NCBI GenBank assembly: GCA_018812385.1 | Contig: JAHJDU010000639.1 | Span: 1-20,822, forward strand | From: Pseudomonadota bacterium | GTDB taxonomy: Bacteria; Desulfobacterota; Desulfobacteria; Desulfobacterales; Desulfobacteraceae | Direction of reading: 5' to 3' | DNA: 20,822 nucleotides | In this document: piece after piece, positions 1 through 8,211 of the stretch | Layout: every line of letters begins with the position of its first letter | Numbering within the stretch: the stretch's first letter is position 1 | Notes under the pieces: generated by a model | What the model was told of the DNA's origin: nothing | The model's input: the letters and a program-made list of their open reading frames with translations, nothing else | Databases searched by the model: none | Program-made: the position numbers and the translations under genes

Positions 1-174
1 CGTGAGACAGTTTGGTCCCTCATTTTTTTAAACTCTTGTAAACTTTTTTTTGATCCTTAACATTTGGATTGGCTGAAAAAAAATATATACCACAGGATCT
101 ATGAGAAAATAGATTATAATTATTTGTGATATTGTCAGGTTTTTTTATTCATGTTGAGAAAGGGTATTGAATAA

Positions 175-741
175 ATGGAAAATCAATCAAATCCCCATCA
201 TCTGGTTCTTGGAAAACTAAAGGATTTTTTGACGGGTTCTGTTTTAGCAGACACGCTTGATGAAAGATACCGGCAGAAAATTGCCAAAAATCTTGTAATA
301 GACGGAAAATTTGAAAAAACAGATATTGAAAGCAATACCACCCTTGAGGTTATTGCAGGGCAAAAAAAGGCGGTTTTAAAAATTGATTTTTTGGTCAATT
401 TTCAGGGAAAAGCCATTGCCCTGATAAATTTTGCACCAGGGTCCCTTGTCACCAGGAGACTTTCCACCCTGGCATTATCAAGAATAATTAAACCTTACCA
501 GATTCCGATTGTTGTAATTACCAATGGAGAGGATGCTGAGATCCTTGAAGGGGACTCAGGAAAGGTAATCTCAACAGGGCTTGAAAATTTACCAGATAGA
601 GAAAAGGCAGAAAAAAATATGGCATCTTTTTCATTTAAACCGATTAATAATACCATGTTTGATCAGGCTTCAAGAATTGCCTATGCCTGCGAGATAGATG
701 ATGCCTGTCCCTGTGATTCAGATATCTGTATGATTGAATAA
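175..741 (+). CDS. Orphan HsdR N-terminal-like (PD-(D/E)xK-fold) protein with C-terminal Cys cluster
   Basis: This is a 188-residue protein resembling the stand-alone 'type I restriction enzyme R protein N-terminal' family. The strand pattern around residues 66-90 (KIDFLV, then ALINFAPGS) and the stretch PIVVITNGEDAEIL match that fold. The E-x-K half of the usual nuclease motif is not visible: where 'ECKAP' is expected the sequence reads INFAP. Catalytic nuclease activity is therefore doubtful. The C-terminus carries C172, C178, C180 and C185 among acidic residues, which could bind a metal or an Fe-S cluster. ATG 175 is preceded by AAAGGG about 10 bases upstream, and a perfect TATAAT (115-120) lies upstream without a clear -35. 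No hsdM or hsdS is nearby, so this is not a restriction locus. It converges on uvrA. The family assignment is fairly sure; the function is unknown. Confidence 0.75.
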   Translation: MENQSNPHHLVLGKLKDFLTGSVLADTLDERYRQKIAKNLVIDGKFEKTDIESNTTLEVIAGQKKAVLKIDFLVNFQGKAIALINFAPGSLVTRRLSTLALSRIIKPYQIPIVVITNGEDAEILEGDSGKVISTGLENLPDREKAEKNMASFSFKPINNTMFDQASRIAYACEIDDACPCDSDICMIE

Positions 742-768
742 TTTTGTTTGTGGACAATAGGGGCAATT

Positions 769-3591
769 TTATTTGTTTAATGTTTTTTTCAGATAATAGC
801 CAGTATAGGATTTTTTATTTTGGGCAATATCTTCAGGTGTTCCCAATGCAACGATTTCTCCCCCTTTATCCCCACCTTCAGGTCCAAGGTCAATAATGTG
901 GTCCGCACATTTGATGACATCAAGATTGTGCTCGATAACTATCACCGTGTTATTTGAATCAACCAGTTTATTTAAAACAAATAATAATTTGTTAATATCA
1001 TCTGAATGAAGTCCTGTGGTGGGTTCATCCAGTATATAGATGGTTTTACCCGTTCCTTTTTTTGACAGCTCCTTTGCAAGTTTTATCCTTTGGGCTTCTC
1101 CCCCTGACAATGTAGTGGCAGCTTGCCCCAGTTTTATATATCCGAGTCCGACTTCTATCAGGGTTGCAAGTTTGGTTCTAATGGATGAGATATTTTCAAA
1201 AAAACGAATGGCTTGATTAATGGTCATATCCAGGACCTGGGCGATATTTTTACCTTTATATCTGATATCCAGGGTTTCTCTGTTGTATCTTTGACTCTTG
1301 CAGACATCACAGTCAACATACACATCGGGCAGAAAATGCATTTCAATTTTAATAATGCCGTCACCCGTACATGCTTCACACCGGCCTCCTTTAACATTAA
1401 AACTGAACCTGCCTGGCTTGTACCCCCTGGCTTTTGATTCCCGGGTATTGGAAAATAATTCCCTGATAGGGTTAAATACCTGGGTATAGGTACCTGGATT
1501 GCTTCTAGGTGTTTTTCCAATGGGAGACTGATCAATATGAACCACCTTATCAATATGTTCAAGCCCTTTGATTTCTTCATAAGTGCCGGCAGTTTTTCTG
1601 GAATGATTGATCTGGTTTGCAAGAATCGGATAAAGGGTGGATAAAACAAGGGTTGATTTTCCTGACCCTGAAACACCTGTTACACAGGTAAAACACCCCA
1701 GGGGGAAAGAGACATCAATATGTTTAAGATTATTTGAACTTGCCTGATAAATGTTTAAGCTCTTTCCATTTCCCTTTCTTCTTTTTTCAGGGATTTGAAT
1801 GCATTTTTTACCGGACAGATAAAGACCGGTTATGGAGGTTTCACTTTTGACAAGTTCTTCCGGAGGGCCTGAAAAAACAACCTCGCCTCCATTTATTCCT
1901 GCGCCAGGCCCGATATCAATGACATGATCAGAGGACAGAATTGTTTCTTCATCATGCTCAACAACCAGTACGGTATTGCCAAGATTTCGAAGATTCATTA
2001 AGGTGGTCAATAATCTAGCATTGTCCTTTTGGTGAAGCCCGATACTGGGCTCATCCAACACATAAAGAACCCCTGTCAGTTGAGATCCGATTTGGGTGGC
2101 AAGGCGTATTCTCTGGCTTTCCCCTCCAGACAGTGTTGCAGCCGATCTGGCAAGTGTAAGGTACTCAAGGCCAACGTTTTCTAAAAATCCCAGGCGTTGC
2201 TCCAGTTCTTTAATAATTCTGGCGGCAATAATTTTTTCTTTATCCAAAAGATGTAAGGATGAAATATACTTAACACAATTTTGTATGGAAAGAGACGTGA
2301 TCTCCCAGATGGTTTTATCCCCGACCCTGACAGATCCGGATGCCTTATTGAGCCTTGATCCATTACAGACAGAACAGGTTTTAAAATTCATAAATTTTTT
2401 TATTTCTTCTCTCATATAAGTGGAGTCAGTTTCATTATACCGTCTTTTCAGGTTAGGAATCACACCCTCAAAGGTTTTTTTATAAATAATTTTTTTTTCC
2501 ATTCTTTCAATATAAAAGGCAATTTCTTCTTTATTTGATCCATGGAGCAAAACCTGTTGGAAATCAGGTGACAGCTTTTTAAAGGGTGTATAAATATCTT
2601 CTTTATAATGGGTAACCAGGGCATCCAAAAACTCCATAAATTGAACCGAATCCCTGTTTTGCCAAGGCAAAATGGCACCCTGCCGTAACGAAAGCGTTTG
2701 ATCTGGCACAATCAGATCCAGATCAAATTCTGTGACTGATCCCATGCCGCCACATTTTTTACAGGCCCCCTGGGGCGAGTTAAATGAGAAAGATGCGGGT
2801 GTAAATTCAGGATAGCTGACCCCGCAACGTACACAGGATGCTTTCTCGCTGAAAAGGGTTTCCTCGTTATGGCTGAGATCAATCAGGGTTACAAATCCAG
2901 CTGATAACGAGAGGGCAAGTTCCAATGAGTCGGACAGGCGTTTTTCAATGCCTTGTTTAATGACTAGTCGATCTACAACGGCATCTATAGTGTGTTTTTT
3001 AGTTTTTTCCAATGGCACAAGATCATCCATTAAATAGATCTCATTGTCTACTCTGACCCTGGCAAAACCATCTTTTTTTATTTTTGCAAATAATTTTTCA
3101 TGGGAGCCTTTTTGTCCTTTGATTAACGGTGCCAGAATTATTATTTTAGAGTTTTCATCAAGATCCATGACTTTGTCAGTGATTTGATCAATGGACATGG
3201 AAGAAATGGGTAATCCGCATTTATAACAATAGGAAGTGCCGACTCTTGCAAATAATAATCTAAGATAATCATAAATTTCCGTGACGGTGCCAACAGTGGA
3301 TCTGGGGTTATGGCTGGCAGTTTTCTGTTCAATGGATATGGCAGGGCTAAGTCCGATAATAGCATCCACATCGGGTTTGTCCATCTGGCCCAAAAATTGT
3401 CTGGCATAGGTGGAAAGGGACTCAACATATCGTCGTTGGCCTTCTGCATACAATGTGTCAAAGGCCAGAGTTGATTTTCCAGAGCCTGAAAGTCCGGTAA
3501 TAACAGTCAAGCTGTTTCTGGGTATTTCAACATTAATATTTTTCAGGTTATGTTCCCGGGCACCTTCAATGATAATTTTATTTTTATCCAT
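769..3591 (-). CDS. uvrA: UvrA, excinuclease ABC subunit A
   Basis: UvrA is the DNA-damage sensor ATPase of nucleotide excision repair; it forms a dimer that loads UvrB at lesions in the cytoplasm. The 940-residue length is typical. Two ABC modules are complete: Walker A GLSGSGKST near residue 33 and GVSGSGKST near 639; signature motifs LSGGESQR near 487 and LSGGEAQR near 828; Walker B motifs YVLDEPSIGL near 510 and YILDEPTTGL near 852. Zinc ligands are visible as C253/C256 with C277/C280, and C738/C741 with C761/C764. Start ATG 3591 lies 6 bp after the pdxA stop on the same strand, so the two genes are probably co-transcribed from the pdxA promoter. The Shine-Dalgarno is weak, suggesting translational coupling. 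No clear intrinsic terminator is seen in the 27 bp separating it from the convergent gene at 175-741. Confidence 0.98.
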   Translation of the reverse strand: MDKNKIIIEGAREHNLKNINVEIPRNSLTVITGLSGSGKSTLAFDTLYAEGQRRYVESLSTYARQFLGQMDKPDVDAIIGLSPAISIEQKTASHNPRSTVGTVTEIYDYLRLLFARVGTSYCYKCGLPISSMSIDQITDKVMDLDENSKIIILAPLIKGQKGSHEKLFAKIKKDGFARVRVDNEIYLMDDLVPLEKTKKHTIDAVVDRLVIKQGIEKRLSDSLELALSLSAGFVTLIDLSHNEETLFSEKASCVRCGVSYPEFTPASFSFNSPQGACKKCGGMGSVTEFDLDLIVPDQTLSLRQGAILPWQNRDSVQFMEFLDALVTHYKEDIYTPFKKLSPDFQQVLLHGSNKEEIAFYIERMEKKIIYKKTFEGVIPNLKRRYNETDSTYMREEIKKFMNFKTCSVCNGSRLNKASGSVRVGDKTIWEITSLSIQNCVKYISSLHLLDKEKIIAARIIKELEQRLGFLENVGLEYLTLARSAATLSGGESQRIRLATQIGSQLTGVLYVLDEPSIGLHQKDNARLLTTLMNLRNLGNTVLVVEHDEETILSSDHVIDIGPGAGINGGEVVFSGPPEELVKSETSITGLYLSGKKCIQIPEKRRKGNGKSLNIYQASSNNLKHIDVSFPLGCFTCVTGVSGSGKSTLVLSTLYPILANQINHSRKTAGTYEEIKGLEHIDKVVHIDQSPIGKTPRSNPGTYTQVFNPIRELFSNTRESKARGYKPGRFSFNVKGGRCEACTGDGIIKIEMHFLPDVYVDCDVCKSQRYNRETLDIRYKGKNIAQVLDMTINQAIRFFENISSIRTKLATLIEVGLGYIKLGQAATTLSGGEAQRIKLAKELSKKGTGKTIYILDEPTTGLHSDDINKLLFVLNKLVDSNNTVIVIEHNLDVIKCADHIIDLGPEGGDKGGEIVALGTPEDIAQNKKSYTGYYLKKTLNK

Positions 3592-3597
3592 TGGTTC

Positions 3598-4620
3598 TTA
3601 TTTCTTTTGGGCTTTTTTATTTATGGCCTGGAATGCTGCCATTTTAATGGCTTCTGTCAGGCTTGAATGGTCTGCAATTCCTTGCCAGGCAATGTCATAA
3701 GCCGTCCCGTGATCCACCGAGGTTCGGATGATGGGAAGACCTATGGTGGTATTTACACCGTCCTTAAAATGGGTAAGCTTGAATGGAATAAGACCCTGGT
3801 CATGATACATGCAAACCACTGCATCATACCTTCCGTTGACAGCCTGGTAAAAAACTGTATCCGGGGGCAGGGGGCCAGAGACGTTTATTACCTCTTTTTT
3901 TGCAAGCCGGACAGAAGGCTCAATAATATCTTCTTCCTCTCTCCCAAACATGGATTCTTCCCCTGCATGGGGATTTAGCCCTGCAACGGCAATTCTGGGC
4001 ATTTTAATATTAAACCGGTTTTTTAAAGAGGTATGGGTTAATTTTATTTTTTTGATAATATCTTCTATGGTCAGACAGGCAGACACCTGGGATAGAGGAA
4101 TATGAATCGTTACCAGAACAACCTTAAGTGTTTTGCCGGACAGCATCATGGCATAATCTTTTGTTTTTGTTCTGTGGGCCAGAAGTTCAGTATGTCCATG
4201 AAATTGAGACCCGGCAAGTTTTAAGGCAGTTTTTGTGATGGGGCAGGTCACAAGACCTGAAATGCGGTGGGTCAATGCAAGATCAATCCCTTTAGTGATA
4301 TAGTCCTGCATGGCAGTCCCGGTTTCAATAGTTGGACCTGAAAGAGAGGAACAATCCGTATGAATAGTGGAGATATCCATGATATCCAATGTATTAAACT
4401 CATATTTACCCTGTTCTGGATCAGTTATGATATGGACATGATGCTTGAACTTTAAAAGTTTTAATGCTTGTTTTATAATCTGGGAATCTCCGATAATCAG
4501 AGGTTTGCACAAAGTATACATTTTTGAGTTGTTTAAAGCTTTTACCAATATTTCAGGGCCGATTCCAACAGGATCTCCCATGGTAATGCCGATAATCGGC
4601 AGTGTGTATGGCGGTTTCAT
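3598..4620 (-). CDS. pdxA: 4-hydroxythreonine-4-phosphate dehydrogenase PdxA
   Basis: PdxA oxidises 4-phosphohydroxy-L-threonine with NAD(P) in the DXP-dependent pyridoxal 5'-phosphate pathway. The 340-residue protein has the N-terminal GITMGDPVGIGPEI motif (11-24). The conserved divalent-metal histidines are visible in GHTE (H143), LNPHAGE (H218) and YHDQG (H273). HDQGLIPFKL and the C-terminal SVDHGTAYDIAW block are typical of the family. It is the first gene of a two-gene unit with uvrA, 6 bp apart. A promoter with a 17-bp spacer lies just upstream (4666-4694), giving a predicted leader of about 40 nt. PdxA-like decarboxylating paralogues exist, but the full motif set favours genuine PdxA. 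Confidence 0.96.
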   Translation of the reverse strand: MKPPYTLPIIGITMGDPVGIGPEILVKALNNSKMYTLCKPLIIGDSQIIKQALKLLKFKHHVHIITDPEQGKYEFNTLDIMDISTIHTDCSSLSGPTIETGTAMQDYITKGIDLALTHRISGLVTCPITKTALKLAGSQFHGHTELLAHRTKTKDYAMMLSGKTLKVVLVTIHIPLSQVSACLTIEDIIKKIKLTHTSLKNRFNIKMPRIAVAGLNPHAGEESMFGREEEDIIEPSVRLAKKEVINVSGPLPPDTVFYQAVNGRYDAVVCMYHDQGLIPFKLTHFKDGVNTTIGLPIIRTSVDHGTAYDIAWQGIADHSSLTEAIKMAAFQAINKKAQKK

Positions 4621-4665
4621 CAGGCTCTCGATAATATTAAGGGTAAATGGTTCAAAATAAAGTGC

Positions 4666-4694
4666 AATATACTATTGGATAAGGAAAGTGTAAA
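4666..4694 (-). promoter_or_regulatory. Predicted sigma70-type promoter of pdxA-uvrA
   Basis: Read on the minus strand, the -35 box is TTTACA (4689-4694), the spacer is exactly 17 bp and the -10 box is TATATT (4666-4671). Each box has one mismatch to consensus. Transcription would start near 4659, about 40 nt before the pdxA ATG. A DnaA-box-like TTATCCAAT lies inside the spacer, so a DnaA-type protein binding there would block the promoter; that last point is inference. Confidence 0.6.
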
Positions 4695-4960
4695 TATAAT
4701 TCATGTCATAAAATTGTGAAACTATAGTAAACTGCAGGCCCCAAAAAAAAAGAAATTTTTTATTAAATTAGAAGTAATTAAGAGGAAAAAGGAATAAATA
4801 AGAGTAAATTTATTTTTTTGATAAATAAAAATTTCCAATGGAATGTTAAAATATCTTGAAATAAGAGGTAGTTGTCGAAGTGGTTGTAATGCTTGAAAAA
4901 AATTTTGTTTCACAAAAAAATCTTAATTATATCAGGCAATTAAAAAACTATGCCAAACAA

Positions 4961-5020
4961 AAATCTAATAATAAGCTAACCCTTCTTATTAGATTTGACC
5001 AATAAAAAATAATCTAATAA
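4961..5020. repeat. Three copies of a 10-bp element AATCTAATAA (inverted pair plus direct copy)
   Basis: AAATCTAATAA (4961-4971) is matched by its perfect 11-bp inverted copy TTATTAGATTT (4986-4996). A third, direct copy of the 10-bp core lies at 5011-5020. Core copies start at 4962, 4986 and 5011, i.e. 24-25 bp apart, a regular spacing suggestive of protein binding sites. The inverted copy runs into a -35-like TTGACC (4995-5000). The cluster ends about 80 bp before the dnaA-like gene. A looser copy, AATCTTAATT, is at 4919-4928. Confidence 0.75.
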
Positions 5021-5101
5021 AAAAATAATACTTTTTTAAATATCAGTTTTATCCATTGGTAATTGTTAAATTTGTTTTATATATCAGTATTTTTTTCGTA
5101 G

Positions 5102-6514
5102 TTGGAAGAAAGAGGATCTTTTTTGGAAAATATGGAATCGTTCTGGGAACAAGTTAAATGCCAAATCAAAAAGACATTACCCGACCATAGTTATAGAATG
5201 TGGATAGACCCGGTCGAACTTCTTTACCATGATGATAATCATATTAAGTTATCCAGTCCAAATGCTTATTTTGTCAAACGATTAAAAGATAATTACCTGC
5301 CGCTATTTGAAGAAGAGTTTTTAAAATTAGGGATTAGTGATATCAATATTGAATTTGAAGTAACATCAAATAGAAAATTTTGTTCAAAAGAAAAAAATAA
5401 AGAAACAGGTGCATATCCAGCGCTTTCTTTACCCATGAAAAGATCAAAGCAATTAAATCTACCCGGACTTAACGAACGATTTAATAACGGAAGAATGTTT
5501 AAAAAAGGGTTCACATTTGATGATTTTGTGGTGGGAAATAATTCAAACTTTGCATATTCTGCATCGTTATCTCTTGCCCAGGGGAAAAGAAACGGGTCCA
5601 ACATACTTTATATTTTAGCTAAAACCGGACTTGGGAAAAGTCATTTGTCCCAGGCAGTTGGACATCATATCATTACTAACAGCCTTTCCAAAAGGGTATA
5701 TTATGCAACGGCAGAAGAGTTCACCAATGAAATGATATTCTCTTTGAAAAATAAAACCATAGAGAGGTTCAAAGAAAAATACAGGAAACAATGTGATGTT
5801 TTGATTCTTGAAAATGTTCATTTTTTATCAGGCAAGGAAGCGACACAAAATGAATTGGCTATCACTTTAGATTATCTTCTTGACGCAGATAAAAAGGTTA
5901 TTTTTTCAGGATGCGAGCTTCCAGATGATATTCCCAAACTCAATGACCAGTTAAAATCTCGTTTAAGCCTTGGACTTGTTACGGAAATTGATAAACCAGA
6001 TTATGCAACCCGGGTCAGAATATTAAAAAAGAAATCCAAAATTTTTGGATATGACATTCCAAATCAGGTAACTGAGTACATTGCCCAGGAATTGTGTGAT
6101 GATGTCCGGCAACTTGAAAGCGGACTGTTTGGTGTGGCTGCAAAAGGTCATTTAATGGGATATAATATTGATATTGAGCTGGCAAAAAGTGTTCTGGCCA
6201 ATATTACAAAAGCAAAAAAACGAATTACGGTTGAATCCATTAAAAAAATGGTTTGTAAAGAATTTTCAATTACAGAAACAGATATTGTGTCTGCCTCCAG
6301 AAAAAGTAGAATTGTCAAGCCAAGGCAAATGGCTATTTTCCTTTCCAGAAAATATACGGATCAGCCAATAAAAAAAATTGGTAATAGTTATAATAAATAT
6401 CATGCAACTGCCATATATGCCATCAATGCAGTAGAAAGAGAATTAAAGCAAAAAAGCGTTATTTCTGAACAAATAAAGTATCTTTCAAAAAAAATCGAAT
6501 CAGGAAAACTTTAA
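5102..6514 (+). CDS. dnaA: Divergent DnaA-like replication initiator protein
   Basis: The protein has the full DnaA architecture over 470 residues (463 or 460 from the later starts): domain I (FWEQVK to PNAYFVKRL), a short linker, AAA+ domain III from about residue 130, and a domain IV helix-turn-helix from about 374. Departures from canonical DnaA are clear. Walker A is AKTGLGKS (173-180), lacking the usual first Gly. Walker B reads LILENVHF (234-241) where LLIDDIQF is expected, so both Asp are lost. Sensor 1 is SGCE instead of TSDR. The DNA-recognition signature is NKYHATA (431-437) in place of the GRDHTTV type. The box VII Arg (R287) and sensor 2 Arg (R336) remain. TTG 5102 lacks a ribosome site; TTG 5123, 6 bases after AGAGGA, or ATG 5132 is likelier. 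dnaN is not adjacent. It could be a second, regulatory DnaA or the lineage's own initiator. Confidence 0.88.
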   Translation: MEERGSFLENMESFWEQVKCQIKKTLPDHSYRMWIDPVELLYHDDNHIKLSSPNAYFVKRLKDNYLPLFEEEFLKLGISDINIEFEVTSNRKFCSKEKNKETGAYPALSLPMKRSKQLNLPGLNERFNNGRMFKKGFTFDDFVVGNNSNFAYSASLSLAQGKRNGSNILYILAKTGLGKSHLSQAVGHHIITNSLSKRVYYATAEEFTNEMIFSLKNKTIERFKEKYRKQCDVLILENVHFLSGKEATQNELAITLDYLLDADKKVIFSGCELPDDIPKLNDQLKSRLSLGLVTEIDKPDYATRVRILKKKSKIFGYDIPNQVTEYIAQELCDDVRQLESGLFGVAAKGHLMGYNIDIELAKSVLANITKAKKRITVESIKKMVCKEFSITETDIVSASRKSRIVKPRQMAIFLSRKYTDQPIKKIGNSYNKYHATAIYAINAVERELKQKSVISEQIKYLSKKIESGKL

Positions 6515-7894
6515 ATGGGACTTTCCAATTCTCTTTACAGGCATCTTCAAAAAATATCAGGAAAATTATACGTAACAAGAGAAAAAGAAGAATTGCTGTG
6601 TTATTCCTATGATGCAACAGGTGCATCTTTTCTTCCTGATGCCATTATATTTCCAGGCTCAGAAAATGAAGTTGCCCGGATTTTAAGACTGGCATCAAAA
6701 GAAAAATTGATTGTGGTACCCCGTGGAGCCGGTTCTGGAATGACGGGTGGGTCCGTGCCGGTCAAAGGGGGGCTTGTAATGGTCACAAGCCGCATGAACA
6801 AAATTTTTGATATTGATGAAAATAATTTTTTAGTGAGAGTACAGCCCGGTGTTATTGTTTCAGATATTCACAAAAGCGTAGAAGAAAGAGGCTTGTTTTA
6901 TCCACCTGATCCTGCAAGCTCATCCGTTTGTACCATTGGGGGAAATATTGGTGAATGCGCAGGAGGACCAAGGGCTGTAAAATACGGGGTAACAAGGGAT
7001 TATGTCCTGGGATTAAGAGCGGTATTGCCTTCAGGAGAAGTTATTCAAACAGGGGTTTCCACAGCAAAAGGGGTTGCCGGGTATGACTTGACGCGATTGA
7101 TTGTGGGGTCTGAAGGCACATTGGCAGTGGTCACTGAAATTACTTTAAAACTATTGCCCAAACCTGAAGCGATTAAAACAATGGCTGTTTTTTTTGACAG
7201 CTTGCAAAAGGCTGCCAAAAGCGTATCCCGTATCATGAAGGAGGCCACGGTCCCAAGGTGTGTTGAATATTTGGATGAAGCCTGTCTTGACCTTGTAAAA
7301 GACTCTCTTAGCTTTGATTTGCCTAAAGGCATTAAAGCCATGTTGATCCTGGAGCTGGATGGAGATATCAATGTTGTTGAAAAAGATGCTGAAAATATAA
7401 AAAAACTCTGCTTTTCCTATGATGCACTGGATGTGTTAGTTGCAAAAGATCAAACAGAGGCACAAAAATTATGGGATGCCAGAAAAGCTTTGTCTCCGTT
7501 GCTGTATAAAATTGCAACAAACAAAATTAACGAAGATATTGTTGTTCCCATAGATAAAATTCCTGATATGGTTAAAGTAATTCAAGAAATACAAAAGACG
7601 TCGGGTTTAAAAGTGGTCAGTTTTGGCCATGCAGGCGATGGAAATATCCATTGCAATATCATGTATAACAAAGCAGATGGTGATGAGTCAGAAAGGGCAA
7701 AAAAGGCTGTTGATGAGCTTTTTAATGCCACATTAAGCTTAGGGGGGACCATTACTGGAGAACACGGTGTCGGTATGACCAAACTCGAATACCTGCCCCG
7801 GGAAATCGGTGTAATACAAATTGAACTTATGAAAGGGATTAAAAAGGTATTTGATCCTCAGAATATATTAAATCCTGGCAAGATTTTTAATTGA
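6515..7894 (+). CDS. FAD-linked oxidase, GlcD/D-lactate dehydrogenase family
   Basis: This 459-residue flavoprotein of the PCMH/VAO type probably oxidises a 2-hydroxyacid such as D-lactate or glycolate in the cytoplasm or at the membrane. FAD-binding motifs are visible: PRGAGSGMTGG (69-79), PPDPASSSVCTIGGNIGECAGG (130-151) and GVAGYDLTRLIVGSEGTLAVVTE (186-208). The C-terminal catalytic region has INEDIVVP (338-345), FGHAGDGNIHCN (370-381) and GEHGVGMTK (415-423), as in GlcD and D-lactate dehydrogenases. ATG 6515 directly follows the dnaA-like stop with no gap, so translation is probably coupled. No GlcF-like iron-sulfur partner gene is next to it. The substrate cannot be told from sequence. 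Confidence 0.93.
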   Translation: MGLSNSLYRHLQKISGKLYVTREKEELLCYSYDATGASFLPDAIIFPGSENEVARILRLASKEKLIVVPRGAGSGMTGGSVPVKGGLVMVTSRMNKIFDIDENNFLVRVQPGVIVSDIHKSVEERGLFYPPDPASSSVCTIGGNIGECAGGPRAVKYGVTRDYVLGLRAVLPSGEVIQTGVSTAKGVAGYDLTRLIVGSEGTLAVVTEITLKLLPKPEAIKTMAVFFDSLQKAAKSVSRIMKEATVPRCVEYLDEACLDLVKDSLSFDLPKGIKAMLILELDGDINVVEKDAENIKKLCFSYDALDVLVAKDQTEAQKLWDARKALSPLLYKIATNKINEDIVVPIDKIPDMVKVIQEIQKTSGLKVVSFGHAGDGNIHCNIMYNKADGDESERAKKAVDELFNATLSLGGTITGEHGVGMTKLEYLPREIGVIQIELMKGIKKVFDPQNILNPGKIFN

Positions 7895-7957
7895 ATATAA
7901 AAAAATAAAAGCACAAAGGTCTGAATCTTCAAATCTTTGATATTTCAAACAAGAAAA

Positions 7958-8179
7958 TCATTGGAGTTTTATTGCATAGTGGTTGTGGATTAATAGTTTT
8001 TCCAAAATATCAATTTTTGGATTTTTATTATGCATGATGCAACATCGTATAGATATTGAGCAATATTTTGAGCAGAGCCTGTTCTTTTTATTAAATTCTC
8101 CAAAACAATCAGGCATGTCTAGGGAGTCCTTTTTAATCAAATTATCGTTAAGAATCTGGCCCAGTTGTTTTATTTTCAT
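7958..8179 (-). CDS. Small Cys-rich protein of unknown function
   Basis: I do not recognise a named family. The 73-residue product has five Cys in its middle: C25, C36, C40, C46 and C47, set in PDCFGEF, RLCSKYC and SIRCCIMH. This spacing (C-x10-C-x3-C-x5-C-C) suggests a metal- or Fe-S-binding fold. The C-terminal part, NPKIDILEKLL, looks helical. The coding call is supported by GGA seven to nine bases before ATG 8179 and by a promoter-like TTGACC-N17-TAAATA at 8212-8240. It sits between hflX (same strand, 75 bp upstream) and the convergent GlcD-like gene. It may be read from its own promoter or as the last gene of the rpsF-hflX unit. An opposite-strand frame (7983-8201) overlaps it but lacks such features. 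Confidence 0.6.
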   Translation of the reverse strand: MKIKQLGQILNDNLIKKDSLDMPDCFGEFNKKNRLCSKYCSISIRCCIMHNKNPKIDILEKLLIHNHYAIKLQ

Positions 8180-8211
8180 CGTTATTCCATATATAAATTA
8201 ATTTTTTTGTT

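Larger units (their letters stand above)
4621..5101. promoter_or_regulatory. Divergent AT-rich control region between pdxA-uvrA and the dnaA-like gene
   Basis: These 480 bp have no convincing gene and are very rich in A/T runs. On the left is the pdxA promoter (4666-4694, minus). On the right, 4961-5020 carries three copies of AATCTAATAA. Two near-consensus DnaA-box-like sites share the core TTATCCA: TTATCCAAT on the minus strand at 4674-4682 and TTATCCATT on the plus strand at 5049-5057 (consensus TTATCCACA). An autoregulated promoter region or a replication-origin-like element are both possible. A 63-codon minus-strand frame at 4722-4913 inside it has low-complexity content and no supporting signal. 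Confidence 0.5.

Noticed and set aside
175..741. A type I restriction-modification system
   Set aside because: Only the HsdR N-terminal-like fold is present; there is no helicase part, hsdM or hsdS, and the flanks are housekeeping genes.
4722..4913. Minus-strand 63-codon frame in the divergent region
   Set aside because: Its content is low-complexity Phe/Leu/Ile from A/T runs, with no ribosome site or recognisable motif.
4961..5020. CRISPR-like array
   Set aside because: There are only three 10-bp copies, one of them inverted, with no cas genes; regulatory sites fit better.
7895..7957. Terminator between the GlcD-like gene and the small Cys-rich gene
   Set aside because: Only short weak pairings (CAAAG/CTTTG) are present, with no T-run.
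7983..8201. Plus-strand frame of 72 codons opposite the small Cys-rich gene
   Set aside because: It has no good ribosome site, and the opposite strand has a Cys pattern, a ribosome site and a promoter-like sequence.
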